A stretch of 64,000 nucleotides of DNA from Vibrio marinisediminis. GTDB taxonomy: Bacteria; Pseudomonadota; Gammaproteobacteria; Enterobacterales; Vibrionaceae. Positions 35,301 to 45,151 of this stretch are shown here, one piece after another. Position 1 is the stretch's first letter. Every line of letters begins with the position of its first letter. The notes beneath the pieces were generated by a model that saw only the letters and a list, made by a program, of their open reading frames with translations, was not told where the DNA came from and did no database searches. The stretch spans positions 124,001-188,000 of the forward strand of contig NZ_JACFYF010000007.1 of assembly GCF_014050145.1 (NCBI RefSeq), read 5' to 3'. The translations under genes and the position numbers were made by a program.

Positions 35301-37181
35301 CCAATAAGCCAATCAATTAACGAAAATTCACTTAAACAAGGTGTTTCTGGTAGTCAAAATGGTGGTCCGGAAGCGCAAATCCAATATAACCCTGAGAGTG
35401 GACACTCTGAAGAATTTGTCATTGACTTAGATAAGCCAGCCGACAACTTTAGTTTCTCAGTTTCAAACTTGTTCGAAAATGAAGGTGGCACAAATAGTCA
35501 CGAGCAAGGTAAATGGACTGCATTGTTAAATGGTGTCGTTGTCGCAACGGGTCTATTCACGGCGAACGAAGGCAATGGTAAGGGAACTTACCATATTGAA
35601 ACAACCAATGACCCAAGTGATCCAAACGATCTGGGTGGTGCGTTGTTTGACCAAGTCATATTTGAAGCGGTTGATTACAGCAATGACGGCGAAAGAGGTT
35701 CTGATTCATCAGACTATTTTATAACAGGTTTTCGAGCGTCAGGAGATGGAGCCTATGCTGGGTTTCAAGGTGAAATATTAGAAATTGATATCGCGACTCT
35801 GCTTGGCAACGATTATGACCCAGATGGTGACAACATCCGTTTGACGCATATATCAGAAGTGAATAATGATGCGGAAGTGTGGATTGATGACGGCAAGATT
35901 TATGTCAAATTGGATGATAGTTTTGTAGGTGATACGACGTTTAAGTACCAGATAACCGATGACAAAGGATTTGACGGAAATACTCATTTAGTCGAGGCGA
36001 CAGTTAACATCCATGTTTCTCCTAAGCCAGATATAGGTGTTAGCTCGATTGAAATGATAGCGGATTCGGTCTTTGAAGGTGAAGATTTGGTTTATACGGT
36101 TAGCTTAGCCAGTTCTACTATACAAGAAACGCGCTACAACGTAACGTTTGGTTCGGTTGGTGATACAGCGTCACTAGCCGACGTTGATCTGAGTGGAGTT
36201 AAATTTACTAGTGGCGTTACCTACATTGAAAATGAAGCAGGTAAAGGAGTACTAGTAGTCCCCCCTAATGTGGAAGAATTCAATGTTATTCTGCCAACAC
36301 TGGTTGATCAGATATTCAACGAATCAATTGAAAATATCACATTAAACATAGGGGACGTATCTGGCATAGGCTCTATTTATGATCCAAAGATATCTTCCGG
36401 TTTAGACCTAGATGCGACCGATACAGTCACGCTACAGGGTAGTGGAAACCTAAAATGGCATGCTCATTATGGTAAAGGCAAACCAACAGAAGTCGATTTT
36501 GAAAACGCGGAGAACCGAGATTTAGTTGTCGATGTTGGTAAAGGTGGTGATTCGGTAACGCTTGGTAATGGTAACGACACCATTTATCTAGGTGATAGCG
36601 CCCGCCTTAATAACAATGGTGTCGATGACGCAGCCAAAAGGTTTGACACGTTTCTCGAAGGTAGAGATCCGGCAATGACGAAGAAAGACAGCATTGATGT
36701 TGCCTTCGCTGGTGGTGGTAATGATACCGTCTATGGTGAAGCCGGAATGGATGCAATTGATGGCGGAAGTGGTGATGACAAGCTCTATGGTGGTGAAGGA
36801 GTCGACGCTTTAAGAGGCGGTTCTGGGCGAGATCTTCTTGTTGGCGGATTAGGTGACGACATACTTATCGGGGACACTGAAGCCGATACATTCTTATGGG
36901 CTAGCGAAGACTTAGATGAAGGCTTAGACACAATCAAAGACTTTAGTATCAATGAAGGCGATAAAATTGATCTTTCTGATTTGTTTGAAGATGGCGTCGA
37001 TATGGATGATATTTTGGCAACCGTTGTTGGTAAAGACATCACGCTCAGTATAAAAGATGGCGATACAGTCGTGCAGAATATTCAACTCGAAGGTATTGTT
37101 GACCAAGTGCAACCCTTAGGTGGTGACTTGTCTGCAGATCAGCTTAACAATTTGTTGAATGACATCATCACTGCTCACTAA
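32367..37181 (+). CDS. LapA-like type I-secreted RTX adhesin 1
   Basis: A 1604-aa acidic, Ca-binding-type surface protein without Sec signal. The N-terminal retention module (about 1-120; GQTIVIDAQGNVRVL) is followed by FDTAAGEE. Its TAAG (residues 95-98) matches the LapG protease site of LapA-type adhesins. Next come two cadherin-like/VCBS repeats (about 165-350; NENYNGPDSFTVTVNDGNGG type), Calx-beta-like regions and a large module (about 615-1080; SFLNWGEP, GLDGMGGWFEEGHN, DGPGNWELRYLET) shared with the next gene. RTX nonapeptides follow (about 1448-1500; GGSGDDKLYGGEG) and a C-terminal T1SS signal (FLWASEDLDEGLDTIKDF). The start is ATG at 32367 with AGGTGA upstream. No T1SS genes are adjacent. 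Confidence 0.88.
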   Translation: MGFEVYATMGNLALGQTIVIDAQGNVRVLQPGQTPNAGELLLEAQQASSANGNGIDATLIEADGSATDLTDDIEQIFAALEEGEDPTQLSEEFDTAAGEELSSSNAGFDSVNRIGDESIAETDFATQGLEQLGLSRTQSLSALEQFRFSLQDPEFVDSSLTPLGNSLSVTTLEDTPLKGKLRATDANNDSLTYNLTTETSNGTIVVEPNGEWTYEPNENYNGPDSFTVTVNDGNGGSDTLIINVGVTPVNDPPVFMEGDQPLGESISITTKEEQEFKGKVQATDVDDDDLKYEVLAENQPENGSVSIDENGNWTYTPNDDYNGPDKFTIQVSDGNGGVDTVVVDVTVLAVAEMQVTTNESIVEADDAYLPFTITLDEAVSEDVTLSLTLGKQGDGAQSGVDYDAQLYVSDGNNGFIALESSDLVILAGQTQLEVFVKIFDDFLSELTPESITLVAETDSEFVENDKADAQSKIIDEDGADNSNPLDSVKVTLTGPDSVMEGEQNLKFTVTLSDPNDPTQTEFAPPGSVVTLSYSYTNADGDDITEVTTAIVNSDGKTADFEIDTINDEEYEEGQEFTVSVESITNGGDNVFEAMDLDDAHQTVAIDDSKDNPPKSEDFIVNLSSGNETKIVFNHDTKDSKDHISDIEDDASDTPLQVVITELPESGVLLYQGQPVTEGMLTSFDANGDVIGTPTLFNPEEITYQQDDQSTGFILGVKEAPENMEGDESAISFLNWGEPNPDNANQRILTFEGGDTIVIESSGDLKQHYGDKNHIGYGIGVGNSEGIKQSDTITIDLSARPAESINLGLDGMGGWFEEGHNTKATKVEITISLSDGSEVTQYVSKVTGGGSDYILVTDSHGDEIATYPKESTLFAELPISAPDGLTITNVELSTDGPGNWELRYLETDTPDDSFDYRAIDSDGNYSEESTVTLKDGENRAPIAIDDPVSFEVKLGTFNTDNNQLWSDEGATISTQYDGTPISQSINENSLKQGVSGSQNGGPEAQIQYNPESGHSEEFVIDLDKPADNFSFSVSNLFENEGGTNSHEQGKWTALLNGVVVATGLFTANEGNGKGTYHIETTNDPSDPNDLGGALFDQVIFEAVDYSNDGERGSDSSDYFITGFRASGDGAYAGFQGEILEIDIATLLGNDYDPDGDNIRLTHISEVNNDAEVWIDDGKIYVKLDDSFVGDTTFKYQITDDKGFDGNTHLVEATVNIHVSPKPDIGVSSIEMIADSVFEGEDLVYTVSLASSTIQETRYNVTFGSVGDTASLADVDLSGVKFTSGVTYIENEAGKGVLVVPPNVEEFNVILPTLVDQIFNESIENITLNIGDVSGIGSIYDPKISSGLDLDATDTVTLQGSGNLKWHAHYGKGKPTEVDFENAENRDLVVDVGKGGDSVTLGNGNDTIYLGDSARLNNNGVDDAAKRFDTFLEGRDPAMTKKDSIDVAFAGGGNDTVYGEAGMDAIDGGSGDDKLYGGEGVDALRGGSGRDLLVGGLGDDILIGDTEADTFLWASEDLDEGLDTIKDFSINEGDKIDLSDLFEDGVDMDDILATVVGKDITLSIKDGDTVVQNIQLEGIVDQVQPLGGDLSADQLNNLLNDIITAH

Positions 37182-37241
37182 ATGACGAGTGCCATATAGT
37201 GGCGTGAATAGAGAATATTCGTGACACTTAAAATGGTTGTT

Positions 37242-37275
37242 AAAGGGGATCATCATGTCGATGATCCCCTTTTCT
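37242..37275 (+). terminator. Strong rho-independent terminator
   Basis: A perfect 13-bp stem (37242-37254 with 37260-37272, AAAGGGGATCATC arm) and a 5-base loop, ending in TTTT. It follows adhesin 1, so the two adhesin genes are probably separate transcription units. Confidence 0.9.
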
Positions 37276-37458
37276 ATTCAGAATCAAAATTGAGACTCAA
37301 CAGTCCAACACGTTAAGTTTCTGAAAAATAAAGACCAATAAATTTAGTCTTACGACTAATGTGACGAGCGCCAGCAACATTCCCAAGTCAACATTGGTAT
37401 AAAGTGAAAATAGTCAATAATTATAGTAGGTGAGCAAAGTTAATTGACGGTGGCGGCT

Positions 37459-40400
37459 ATGAGTATGGGGCAATACATGACAATCGCGAGTTTAGTTGGC
37501 GGACAAATCATTGCGATAGATGCTGCAGGTAATGCACGGATATTAAGTCCTGGTGAAGCTCCGCTGCAAGGCGAAGTTATTCTAGAATCCACAGGTGATC
37601 AACCCGTGCAAGTTTCGCTTGTCGGCGAAGATGGCACGCCACGTAATGTGACTGATGATGTCGCGCAAGTTATTGCATCGATAGAAGATGATCAAGACCC
37701 AACGCAACTGGGTGAAGAATTTGATACTGCCGCGGGAGAGGGGCAAACGTCAAGCGGTACCGTTTTAGATACGCTCTCTCGGGTTGGGGACGAGACAATA
37801 GCTAGCACGCAATTTGAAACAGCAGGTCTTGAAGGTATTGGATTTTCTACCACTCAGAGCTTGACGTTGTTGGATCAATTCCGCACGTTATTTGTCTCTC
37901 CTCCATCAGATACACCCCCACTCTCAGAAGACTTTACCGTTGCGCTTGATAACCAAGGAAGTGCAGCGATTCAGTTTGATGATCCGACGGGTATTAACGA
38001 CCACATTTCAGACATTGAAGATGATGCTGCTGACTCTCAAGTTGAGGTCGTTATCACTCGCTTGCCTGCTTCTGGCACCTTGCTTTATGAGGGAGTAGAA
38101 GTCACAGAAGCGATGCTGACTGAATTTGATGCAAGCGGTAATGTTATTGGTGATTTACAAACCTTTGATCCGACGAAATTCAGCTATCAGAATGACGACC
38201 AATCGACAGGTTTTATCCTTGGTGTTAAAAATGCGCCTGAAGGTTTAGATGGTGACGAAAGTACCTCATCTTTCTTGAACTGGGGTGAACCAACAGATGA
38301 TTCAAATGTTCGAGTGCTGAATTTCAAAGATGACCAAGGCAACATCGTTGATCAAATTTTTATCACCACAACGGGTGGCGATCCAACACAATACTACGCC
38401 GATAAAAATCATATCGGTTACGGGTTAGGTGTTGGTGGTGGAGGGGGCATTCAAGAAGGTGAGACAATTACTATTGATATGTCTCAACGTCCCTCTGACT
38501 CGGTAACACTCGGACTAGATGGTATGGGTGGGTGGTTTGAGGAAGGACACAATAAAGAAACCAGTGTTGTTATCAAAGTGACTTTAGACGACGGGACCGT
38601 TATTGAACACACAGAAACAAAAACAACTTCAGGAAATCGTTATCTGTTTGAGGAAGTCACCATTGAAGTGCCCGAGTCGTCGGAAGGAGCACTTATTACG
38701 TCAGTAGAGGTATCGACCGATGGTCCTGGCAACTGGGAATTACGTTATCTTGAAACCAATACGCCTGACGATTCATTTGATTATCGCGCTGTTGATAGCG
38801 ATAACAATGTTAGCGACGAGAGCACAGTAACGCTTGAGGGTGGTGAAAACACCCCGCCTATTGCCATTGATGATCCCGTTGATTTCTGTGTCGCTTATGG
38901 GACATTCAATAATGATGTTTGGGACTATTCCGAAGGAGAGATCGTTGCATCTTATGATGGGGTAACAAAAGATATCTCGGGTGATGGACTTAAACGAGGT
39001 GTGTCCGGTGATGAAAACGGCGGACCTGCAAATCAAATCCAATATAACCGTGAAGAAGGTAAGTCTGAACAGTTTACGATTAACCTTGAAAAGCCAGCTT
39101 CTGAATTTAGTTTTACCGTTTCTAATCTCTATAAAAATGAGGGTGGTAGTAATAACCATGAGCAAGGCAAATGGGTCGCTTATTTAGGTGAAACTGCAGT
39201 CGCTAGTGGTATGTTTGTTGCGAATGAGGGTAGCAATAAAGGTAGTTACAGTTTTTCCAGTGGTGTTGCTTTTGATCGTGTTGTATTTGAAGCGGTAGAC
39301 TTTGTAGACGAACCAGCAAGAGGTTCGGATTCGTCAGACTATTTCCTCTCAGGGTTCAAAGCATCAGGTAGTGGAGCTTATGCCGCAAATGAAGGCGAAA
39401 CGTTAGTAATCCCAATCGAAGAACTACTCACGAACGATTACGACCCTGATTCTGATAACATCCGTTTTACGCATGTGTCAGAGGCTAACAATGCCGAAAT
39501 TTGGGTTGAAGATGGGTTGGTGTACATCAAACTTGATGAGGGCTTTTCAGGTCCGACATCTTTTGACTATGAAATTACTGATGATAATGGCGGATTTGCT
39601 GAAGCAACCGTAGATATTATCGTTAATCCAGCGCCTCAGCCTGTTGAAGTGGATTCAATTGCGTTACTCGAAGATACCGTTGTCGAAGGGGATAACTTAG
39701 TCTTTAAAGTCACCTTGGCGGAAGGCGTGCTAGAGGAAACTGAGTATAACGTTTCTTTTGGCGATATGAATGATTCGGCGACGAGTAATGATGTCGATCT
39801 CGCAAGCGCACAGTTTACAAATGGTGTCACTTATGACGAAAATTCCGGTCAGTTATCCGTTCCTGTCGGTGTCAGCGCTTTCTCAGTGATTATTCCGACC
39901 ATTATTGATAGTGAAGATGAAGTTTTTGAAAACTATACGCTGGAAGTCGGTGGACAGAGTTCTGTTGGCGGTATTGCAGATGTCACCATTACACAAGCCG
40001 ATGACGCATTAATATCATTCCACGATTTCGACCAAATTGATGTTGGTCACCGTTGGTCATATTTAAACGTTGATGAACTCAATCAAGCCAATACCGAATC
40101 AGGTTCATACTTAAACGACGGTGCAGAAGGGGTTTGGGGAACCGAAAACGACAACGAGACGATAGAAGTGGGTAAAGAGTATATCTATCGTGGTCATCAT
40201 GCCGAAGATTGTGAGAACCAAGTCTTTGAGTTAGAGGCCCGCCGTGGTGATGGGCAATTATTCACAGAGATAAATAATGTAAAAGCTGGTCAGTTCTTTA
40301 CCTTGGCGTTTGATGTTGCTCAGCGAGGTCATAAAAACTCACCACTGGCGATCTTTTTAGAGGCTTCTGATGGGACAAGAACAGAAGTATACAATTATCA

Positions 40401-41223
40401 ACAAAGTCGTGATTGGACATCAGAAAAAATTCATTTTCAAACACCGACTACAGGCGATTACAAAGTTGTTTTTGAATCAACGGATGATGACAGTTACGGT
40501 GCCCTGTTAGATAACATAAAACTGGAAACATTGAACAATGTTGGCTTTGAAGGTGGTTTTTTCCCAGTCAATGATATTACGATTACAGTTGGTGGTGGTC
40601 TAGATATTGATAACTACAAAGTCAAACTGGATGTTAGTGACTTACCTAATGATTCAATATTTAAGGTGGGTGATACTGAACTCTCTGCTGATGGTAACGG
40701 CTACATCGATGTGAGCGACTATGATGGTGACTTATCAGGATTGTCTGTTCAAGTTAATGACGCGGGTCGTTATAGCTTTGATGTGGTTGTGCAAACTACT
40801 GACAATATTGAGGTCAAATCAAGCTCGATTGAGTTAAACGTATTACCCGAAGGGTTCAATTTACAAATCGGAACCGACGGCGCTGATATTATTAATGCAG
40901 ATATAGGAAATGATATTCTTATTGGGCTAGATGAGGCAGATATATTTGCGTGGGAAAGCTCTGACCTAGATGGGGGACTCGATATTATCGAGGGGTTCAT
41001 CGTTGGAGAAGACCATTTGGACTTATCTGAGTTACTCGAGTCCAATGAAACCATCGATGATTTATTGAATAACGTTACCACAACCATCAATGATAATGAC
41101 GTAACGCTGACGATTACTCGTGGTGCACAGTCTCAGTCAATCCAGCTTAATGATGTAGTGGAACAATTGAATAGTCCGATTAACGAGCAACTGAGTTTGT
41201 TGGTCACGGATACGACACCATAG
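37459..41223 (+). CDS. LapA-like type I-secreted adhesin 2 (paralogue)
   Basis: A 1254-aa paralogue of the preceding adhesin. The retention module (GGQIIAIDAAGNARIL) is followed by FDTAAGEG; TAAG at residues 90-93 is the predicted LapG site. The shared large module (about 155-710) keeps SFLNWGEP, GLDGMGGWFEEGHN and DGPGNWELRYLET. Then come a Calx-beta-like region, a carbohydrate-binding-like beta domain (about 850-1040) and a C-terminal T1SS signal (GTDGADIINADIGNDILIG, then FAWESSDLDGGLDIIEGF). Unlike adhesin 1 it lacks cadherin repeats and has only a vestigial RTX array. ATG at 37459 aligns with the paralogue's start; TTG at 37444 is an alternative nearer GGTGA. Confidence 0.87.
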   Translation: MSMGQYMTIASLVGGQIIAIDAAGNARILSPGEAPLQGEVILESTGDQPVQVSLVGEDGTPRNVTDDVAQVIASIEDDQDPTQLGEEFDTAAGEGQTSSGTVLDTLSRVGDETIASTQFETAGLEGIGFSTTQSLTLLDQFRTLFVSPPSDTPPLSEDFTVALDNQGSAAIQFDDPTGINDHISDIEDDAADSQVEVVITRLPASGTLLYEGVEVTEAMLTEFDASGNVIGDLQTFDPTKFSYQNDDQSTGFILGVKNAPEGLDGDESTSSFLNWGEPTDDSNVRVLNFKDDQGNIVDQIFITTTGGDPTQYYADKNHIGYGLGVGGGGGIQEGETITIDMSQRPSDSVTLGLDGMGGWFEEGHNKETSVVIKVTLDDGTVIEHTETKTTSGNRYLFEEVTIEVPESSEGALITSVEVSTDGPGNWELRYLETNTPDDSFDYRAVDSDNNVSDESTVTLEGGENTPPIAIDDPVDFCVAYGTFNNDVWDYSEGEIVASYDGVTKDISGDGLKRGVSGDENGGPANQIQYNREEGKSEQFTINLEKPASEFSFTVSNLYKNEGGSNNHEQGKWVAYLGETAVASGMFVANEGSNKGSYSFSSGVAFDRVVFEAVDFVDEPARGSDSSDYFLSGFKASGSGAYAANEGETLVIPIEELLTNDYDPDSDNIRFTHVSEANNAEIWVEDGLVYIKLDEGFSGPTSFDYEITDDNGGFAEATVDIIVNPAPQPVEVDSIALLEDTVVEGDNLVFKVTLAEGVLEETEYNVSFGDMNDSATSNDVDLASAQFTNGVTYDENSGQLSVPVGVSAFSVIIPTIIDSEDEVFENYTLEVGGQSSVGGIADVTITQADDALISFHDFDQIDVGHRWSYLNVDELNQANTESGSYLNDGAEGVWGTENDNETIEVGKEYIYRGHHAEDCENQVFELEARRGDGQLFTEINNVKAGQFFTLAFDVAQRGHKNSPLAIFLEASDGTRTEVYNYQQSRDWTSEKIHFQTPTTGDYKVVFESTDDDSYGALLDNIKLETLNNVGFEGGFFPVNDITITVGGGLDIDNYKVKLDVSDLPNDSIFKVGDTELSADGNGYIDVSDYDGDLSGLSVQVNDAGRYSFDVVVQTTDNIEVKSSSIELNVLPEGFNLQIGTDGADIINADIGNDILIGLDEADIFAWESSDLDGGLDIIEGFIVGEDHLDLSELLESNETIDDLLNNVTTTINDNDVTLTITRGAQSQSIQLNDVVEQLNSPINEQLSLLVTDTTP

Positions 41224-41262
41224 CGGATTTCAGCATTGGTTTAATCAATGATGGTTATTGAA

Positions 41263-41292
41263 AACGCCCCCATTTTATGGGGGCGTTAATTT
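41263..41292. terminator. Bidirectional terminator
   Basis: A perfect 11-bp stem AACGCCCCCAT (41263-41273) / ATGGGGGCGTT (41277-41287) with loop TTT, flanked by A- and T-rich sequence, between convergent adhesin 2 and a chemoreceptor gene. Confidence 0.88.
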
Positions 41293-41315
41293 ATGGGAAA
41301 ACAAAGCGTAAGTCT

Positions 41316-43079
41316 TTAACTCGATGTTTTGTATTGGGCAACTTCCTTGTCCATATCAGACGCTTGTTCCGCAACTTTGTCTACCTCAACGAGGCAGTGT
41401 TTGGCTGATACCGTATTGCTATCTGAAATGGTGTTGAGTTCAGTGATGGAATCACCGACTTGAGCCATAACCGCGCCTTGCTCTTCAATAGCGGAGGCAA
41501 TACGCTCCGAATTTGCTTGGATGTTGTGCATATCAGAGAGAATCTGAGCCAGGCTCTGATCAAGTTGCTCAGAACCGGTTAGGGTGAGCTTTCCTTGTTC
41601 ATTGCACTGGTCAATGTCGCTCATCACCGTCCCCATTTGGTTTTGAATAGCGTTAACCACATTGGTAATTTCGGTCGTAGATTGGTGGGTACGACTTGCT
41701 AACGCGCGAACTTCGTCAGCAACAACAGCAAAACCTCGACCTTGCTCACCAGCACGAGCAGCTTCAATCGCAGCATTCAATGCAAGTAAATTTGTCTGTT
41801 CAGCAATTTCTTGGATGATGTTTACCGCATCGCCGATTTTGTCAACGTGGTGATTAAGCGAACTGATAGAAATTTGACTACCTGATAAACGTTCTGATAA
41901 CTGAGTTATATTTTCTACAGTATCGACAACAATATTACGCCCACTTTCGGCGTTAACGCTCGCCTGTTGCACACCTTCGGCTGCGACAGACGTACTTTCA
42001 GAGATCTCGCCAATCGTAGTGACCATTTGTTGAACGGAAGTCGCCATTGTAGTGGTGTGATCAGCTTGCACTTGGAACTGTTGAATCACTGATTCTAGCT
42101 CGTTGTGCATGTTAGCGGTACTACCATAAAGTTGATGAGATTTAGATTTAGTATTCGAGAGTAGTTTTTCTAACTTATCGAGCAATTCATCGAAATAAAA
42201 ACTTAGCGAAGATAGTTCGTCGTTGCCACTGAGTTGAGCGCGTAGAGAGATGTCATTGTTATTGGCAATCTCCCGAATGACACGTAATAGGGTATCAATC
42301 TTAGTGATGATTGAGCGTGATATTTGCACAATAAACAAGATTATGATCGCGGTAACTAGAATACTTAAACTATGTTTTATTACGGTCAGTTTTTCTATCT
42401 CGGCATTTGTTTGCGTGTTCAAGGCTTGCGAGAAATCTTTGAATTGTGTTTCTACTGTATGGGATGCAGTGCGAGCTTTACCCAGCAGACCTTGGTTGTA
42501 CTCGAGGCCGATCTCCGTTTTTTGTGTGAAAAGCTTCTGTGCGGCTTTTAGGACAGATGTCGCCTCTGCAGGGACCAAAGAGGAATCAAGCTGACCATTT
42601 TTTAGCTTTGTGTCAAATGCAATTAAATTTACTAGTTGATCACTGTTGAGTCTTAATTTCTCTTGAAATATTGCTTGGTTATATTCACCTAATAAACCTT
42701 TTTTTGCTCCTAAACCATAAACCTGATATGCATTTACTAATGCAGAAAAAGCTTCTTGATAAGCTAAAATATCTCGTTTTAGAGTATTACTACTAGGTAA
42801 GTTATTTTCCTGTAGAATTAAAGATAATTGCGACTCAATATTTGCGAACTGTTCCATGTTTCCATCAAATTTACGTAAATATTTTAAGTCAGATCGCAAT
42901 AAAAAATCTTTTTCATTGCGTCTTAAGTTTAATAGTCGAATCTCGAGGTCTTTCGTTAGTTGTATAGCGTGATTCAAGTGGTCAGTCGTCTGCGCAAAGT
43001 GTACAGTTGTACCTAAAAGAGCCCCAATCCCTACCACTGCTACGGCTCCGAGTAGATACAGTTTCGTTTTGATTTTCAT
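41316..43079 (-). CDS. Methyl-accepting chemotaxis protein, helical sensor type
   Basis: A 587-aa chemoreceptor. Two membrane segments (about 7-27 and 235-258) bracket a periplasmic all-helical sensor of the HBM-like type ([21 protein letters not shown]). HAMP follows (about 260-310), then a cytoplasmic signalling domain whose hairpin tip [20 protein letters not shown] is intact. No CheR-docking pentapeptide is present at the C-terminus. ATG at 43079 ([10 protein letters not shown]) has GGAAG upstream; TTG at 43091 would add four residues. Its ligand is unknown; related sensors bind organic acids or small aromatics. Confidence 0.9.
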   Translation of the reverse strand: MKIKTKLYLLGAVAVVGIGALLGTTVHFAQTTDHLNHAIQLTKDLEIRLLNLRRNEKDFLLRSDLKYLRKFDGNMEQFANIESQLSLILQENNLPSSNTLKRDILAYQEAFSALVNAYQVYGLGAKKGLLGEYNQAIFQEKLRLNSDQLVNLIAFDTKLKNGQLDSSLVPAEATSVLKAAQKLFTQKTEIGLEYNQGLLGKARTASHTVETQFKDFSQALNTQTNAEIEKLTVIKHSLSILVTAIIILFIVQISRSIITKIDTLLRVIREIANNNDISLRAQLSGNDELSSLSFYFDELLDKLEKLLSNTKSKSHQLYGSTANMHNELESVIQQFQVQADHTTTMATSVQQMVTTIGEISESTSVAAEGVQQASVNAESGRNIVVDTVENITQLSERLSGSQISISSLNHHVDKIGDAVNIIQEIAEQTNLLALNAAIEAARAGEQGRGFAVVADEVRALASRTHQSTTEITNVVNAIQNQMGTVMSDIDQCNEQGKLTLTGSEQLDQSLAQILSDMHNIQANSERIASAIEEQGAVMAQVGDSITELNTISDSNTVSAKHCLVEVDKVAEQASDMDKEVAQYKTSS

Positions 43080-43215
43080 ATTGACTTCCAATCTTTGAAT
43101 TACTAATAAACTAATACAGTTAAAGTGTTATTATGCTCTAAGCGAGAATATGTAATAAAGCGTAACAGTTTAAAGACCTGAAAAATTTATACAATAATTA
43201 AATGAGTGTAATTCA

Positions 43216-43824
43216 ATGCCATTAAATTACGATCAATACCATGGTTTTATATTCGATATGGATGGTACATTGCTTGATACTATGCCAGTCCACTTAATTG
43301 CTTGGGAACAAACAGCTAAAAAATACAGATTTCCATATTCAAAGGATTGGATATATAGCATGGGCGGAATGCCTAGCTTGAAAATATTAGCTGAGATAAA
43401 CAAACGCTACCAGTTGAATATTCCTATTCAACAAGCATCACAATTTAAAATGAGTACTTTTACAGATATTTCGAATCACGTTAAACGAATTAAACCAGTG
43501 ACAGACGTGCTTGAAAAACACGTGGGGCTGAAGAAAATAGCAGTGGGTACTGGGAGTCAATGCATTAGTGCTAAGCGGCTACTTAAACTAGCGGGGCTGT
43601 ATGAGAATATTGAGGTTCTCATTTCTGCGAATGATGTAGAACATCACAAACCTAATCCAGATACCTTTCTTTTAGCCGCTGAGCAATTAGATTTACAACC
43701 ATCGCAATGTTTGGTTTTCGAAGATACTGTGATAGGGAGGCAAGCCGCGCATGCAGCTCAAATGGATTGCGTACTTTGGCAAGATGAGCAATTAGTACTT
43801 TACCCATGGCGTGGTGAAAAATAA
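43216..43824 (+). CDS. HAD hydrolase, beta-phosphoglucomutase/YqaB-like
   Basis: A 202-aa HAD-superfamily enzyme. Motif I is FDMDGTLLD (nucleophile Asp14, acid/base Asp16), motif II is the GTGS region near 112-115, the motif III Lys is in HHKPNPDTF, and motif IV is FEDTVIGRQAA. The cap sequence fits the beta-phosphoglucomutase family subgroup containing E. coli YqaB (fructose-1-phosphate / 6-phosphogluconate phosphatase). Substrate unproven. The terminator hairpin overlaps its stop codon. Confidence 0.85.
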   Translation: MPLNYDQYHGFIFDMDGTLLDTMPVHLIAWEQTAKKYRFPYSKDWIYSMGGMPSLKILAEINKRYQLNIPIQQASQFKMSTFTDISNHVKRIKPVTDVLEKHVGLKKIAVGTGSQCISAKRLLKLAGLYENIEVLISANDVEHHKPNPDTFLLAAEQLDLQPSQCLVFEDTVIGRQAAHAAQMDCVLWQDEQLVLYPWRGEK

Positions 43825-43845
43825 GCCGCTTTCGCGGCTTATTTG
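43821..43845. terminator. Bidirectional terminator overlapping the HAD stop codon
   Basis: A 9-bp stem ATAAGCCGC (43821-43829) / GCGGCTTAT (43834-43842) with loop TTTC, containing the TAA of the HAD gene, two bases before the end of the convergent gsk. Confidence 0.8.
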
Positions 43846-43846
43846 A

Positions 43847-45151
43847 TTATCGTTCCCAGTACGCTTCTTCTAAGCTATCTTCTCGCTCTGGCAATGAGTT
43901 TGAAAGGCGAGGCGAGTGCTGAGTTAATACCTGATAACTCACGCGGTTCGCATACTTACAAATTTGTGAAAGAGACGAATAGGTAAGGTATGGTCGATCA
44001 TGCTTAAGTGACCCTGGTACGGTAACTACGTGGAAGCTATTCGCTGCAATATCATGCAATAACGCAGAGAGTGCTGCATCACCGGCGCCGTTGGTATTTT
44101 TGATTTCGATTGGACCACCAAGATACGGACCGATATGAGAATAGACTTTTTGTGGGGTATCACAATCGTCTTTACGCATTGCTCGGCTAAACTCAAAGCG
44201 GTTGAATTCAGAAATAACACCATGTTGCAGCATATGATCGGTTTCGCGTAGGGTTTCTACGTCGCTATAACCTGCCATGTAAAGACCGTTTGGTCCAGCA
44301 GTACAAAGTACTAAGTCAACCCACTCAAGTGCGCGATCCGCAGCTTGCAGTGGATCATTTAACCCAGTTAGGGCTAAACCTTCTTCTTCGTTCATTGCAA
44401 CAATAGAGATATTCTCTTTAAGATATTGTTGCCACCATTCTGCATTGCCTTCGATAACCCACTTTGTACCCAACGTAAGCACAACGGGTACGTTTTTCGA
44501 TTTTGCAATTTCGATAGCACGAGCAACCGCTTTTGGCATTGGGTCTTCTGGTTTACCGCGCATCAGGTATGAAGACACCACCAATGCAGATGCTTTGTCG
44601 AATACTTCTTCAGGAATGCTTTCCGGCTGAAGTTGATTCATATGACCTTCGTTAATTGCGAAAGTACGTTCACCATCTTGCGTAATTAAGGTGTAACAAC
44701 GACCAATAGGTCCTTCAACCATTTGCAAATTGTTTAGGTTCATTCGTGCAGAAGTACGGCATAAATATCGGTAGGCAAAAGAGCCCACTTCAATGTTGCG
44801 CGACATAACACCAAGCAGCACTGATTTGCTGTCAGCAAGGACTGAATAGTTGTGTAGCGTATTGCCGATAGTGTCACCCGGATATTGATGGGTAATCAAC
44901 CCACGCTCAACCAGTTCAACATAGAGCTCATCAGCTTTACTCTCTTCAAGGACCAGAGAATGCCCCTTGCTGAGTTCGTATTTAGCTAGGAATTCGTCAT
45001 CCACGCGAGCTTCGATATCAACGATAGTTTGACCTACACCGACAATGATTGGTCGGTAGAGTTTTGAAGGCTGTTTAGCTTGGTTAGCCAAAGGGTCACG
45101 AGCATGAGTCGGGAAATAGTGCTTAGATTTACGCTGGCCAGGAAACTTCAT
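43847..45151 (-). CDS. gsk: Inosine/guanosine kinase
   Basis: A 434-aa PfkB-family kinase that phosphorylates guanosine and inosine with ATP in purine salvage. The N-terminal MKFPGQRKSKHYFP and the anion-hole/catalytic motif NTNGAGDAALSALL (about 355-368) are characteristic of Gsk. Length matches E. coli Gsk (434 aa). Monocistronic between convergent terminators. The ribosome binding site before the ATG is weak. Confidence 0.96.
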   Translation of the reverse strand: MKFPGQRKSKHYFPTHARDPLANQAKQPSKLYRPIIVGVGQTIVDIEARVDDEFLAKYELSKGHSLVLEESKADELYVELVERGLITHQYPGDTIGNTLHNYSVLADSKSVLLGVMSRNIEVGSFAYRYLCRTSARMNLNNLQMVEGPIGRCYTLITQDGERTFAINEGHMNQLQPESIPEEVFDKASALVVSSYLMRGKPEDPMPKAVARAIEIAKSKNVPVVLTLGTKWVIEGNAEWWQQYLKENISIVAMNEEEGLALTGLNDPLQAADRALEWVDLVLCTAGPNGLYMAGYSDVETLRETDHMLQHGVISEFNRFEFSRAMRKDDCDTPQKVYSHIGPYLGGPIEIKNTNGAGDAALSALLHDIAANSFHVVTVPGSLKHDRPYLTYSSLSQICKYANRVSYQVLTQHSPRLSNSLPEREDSLEEAYWER

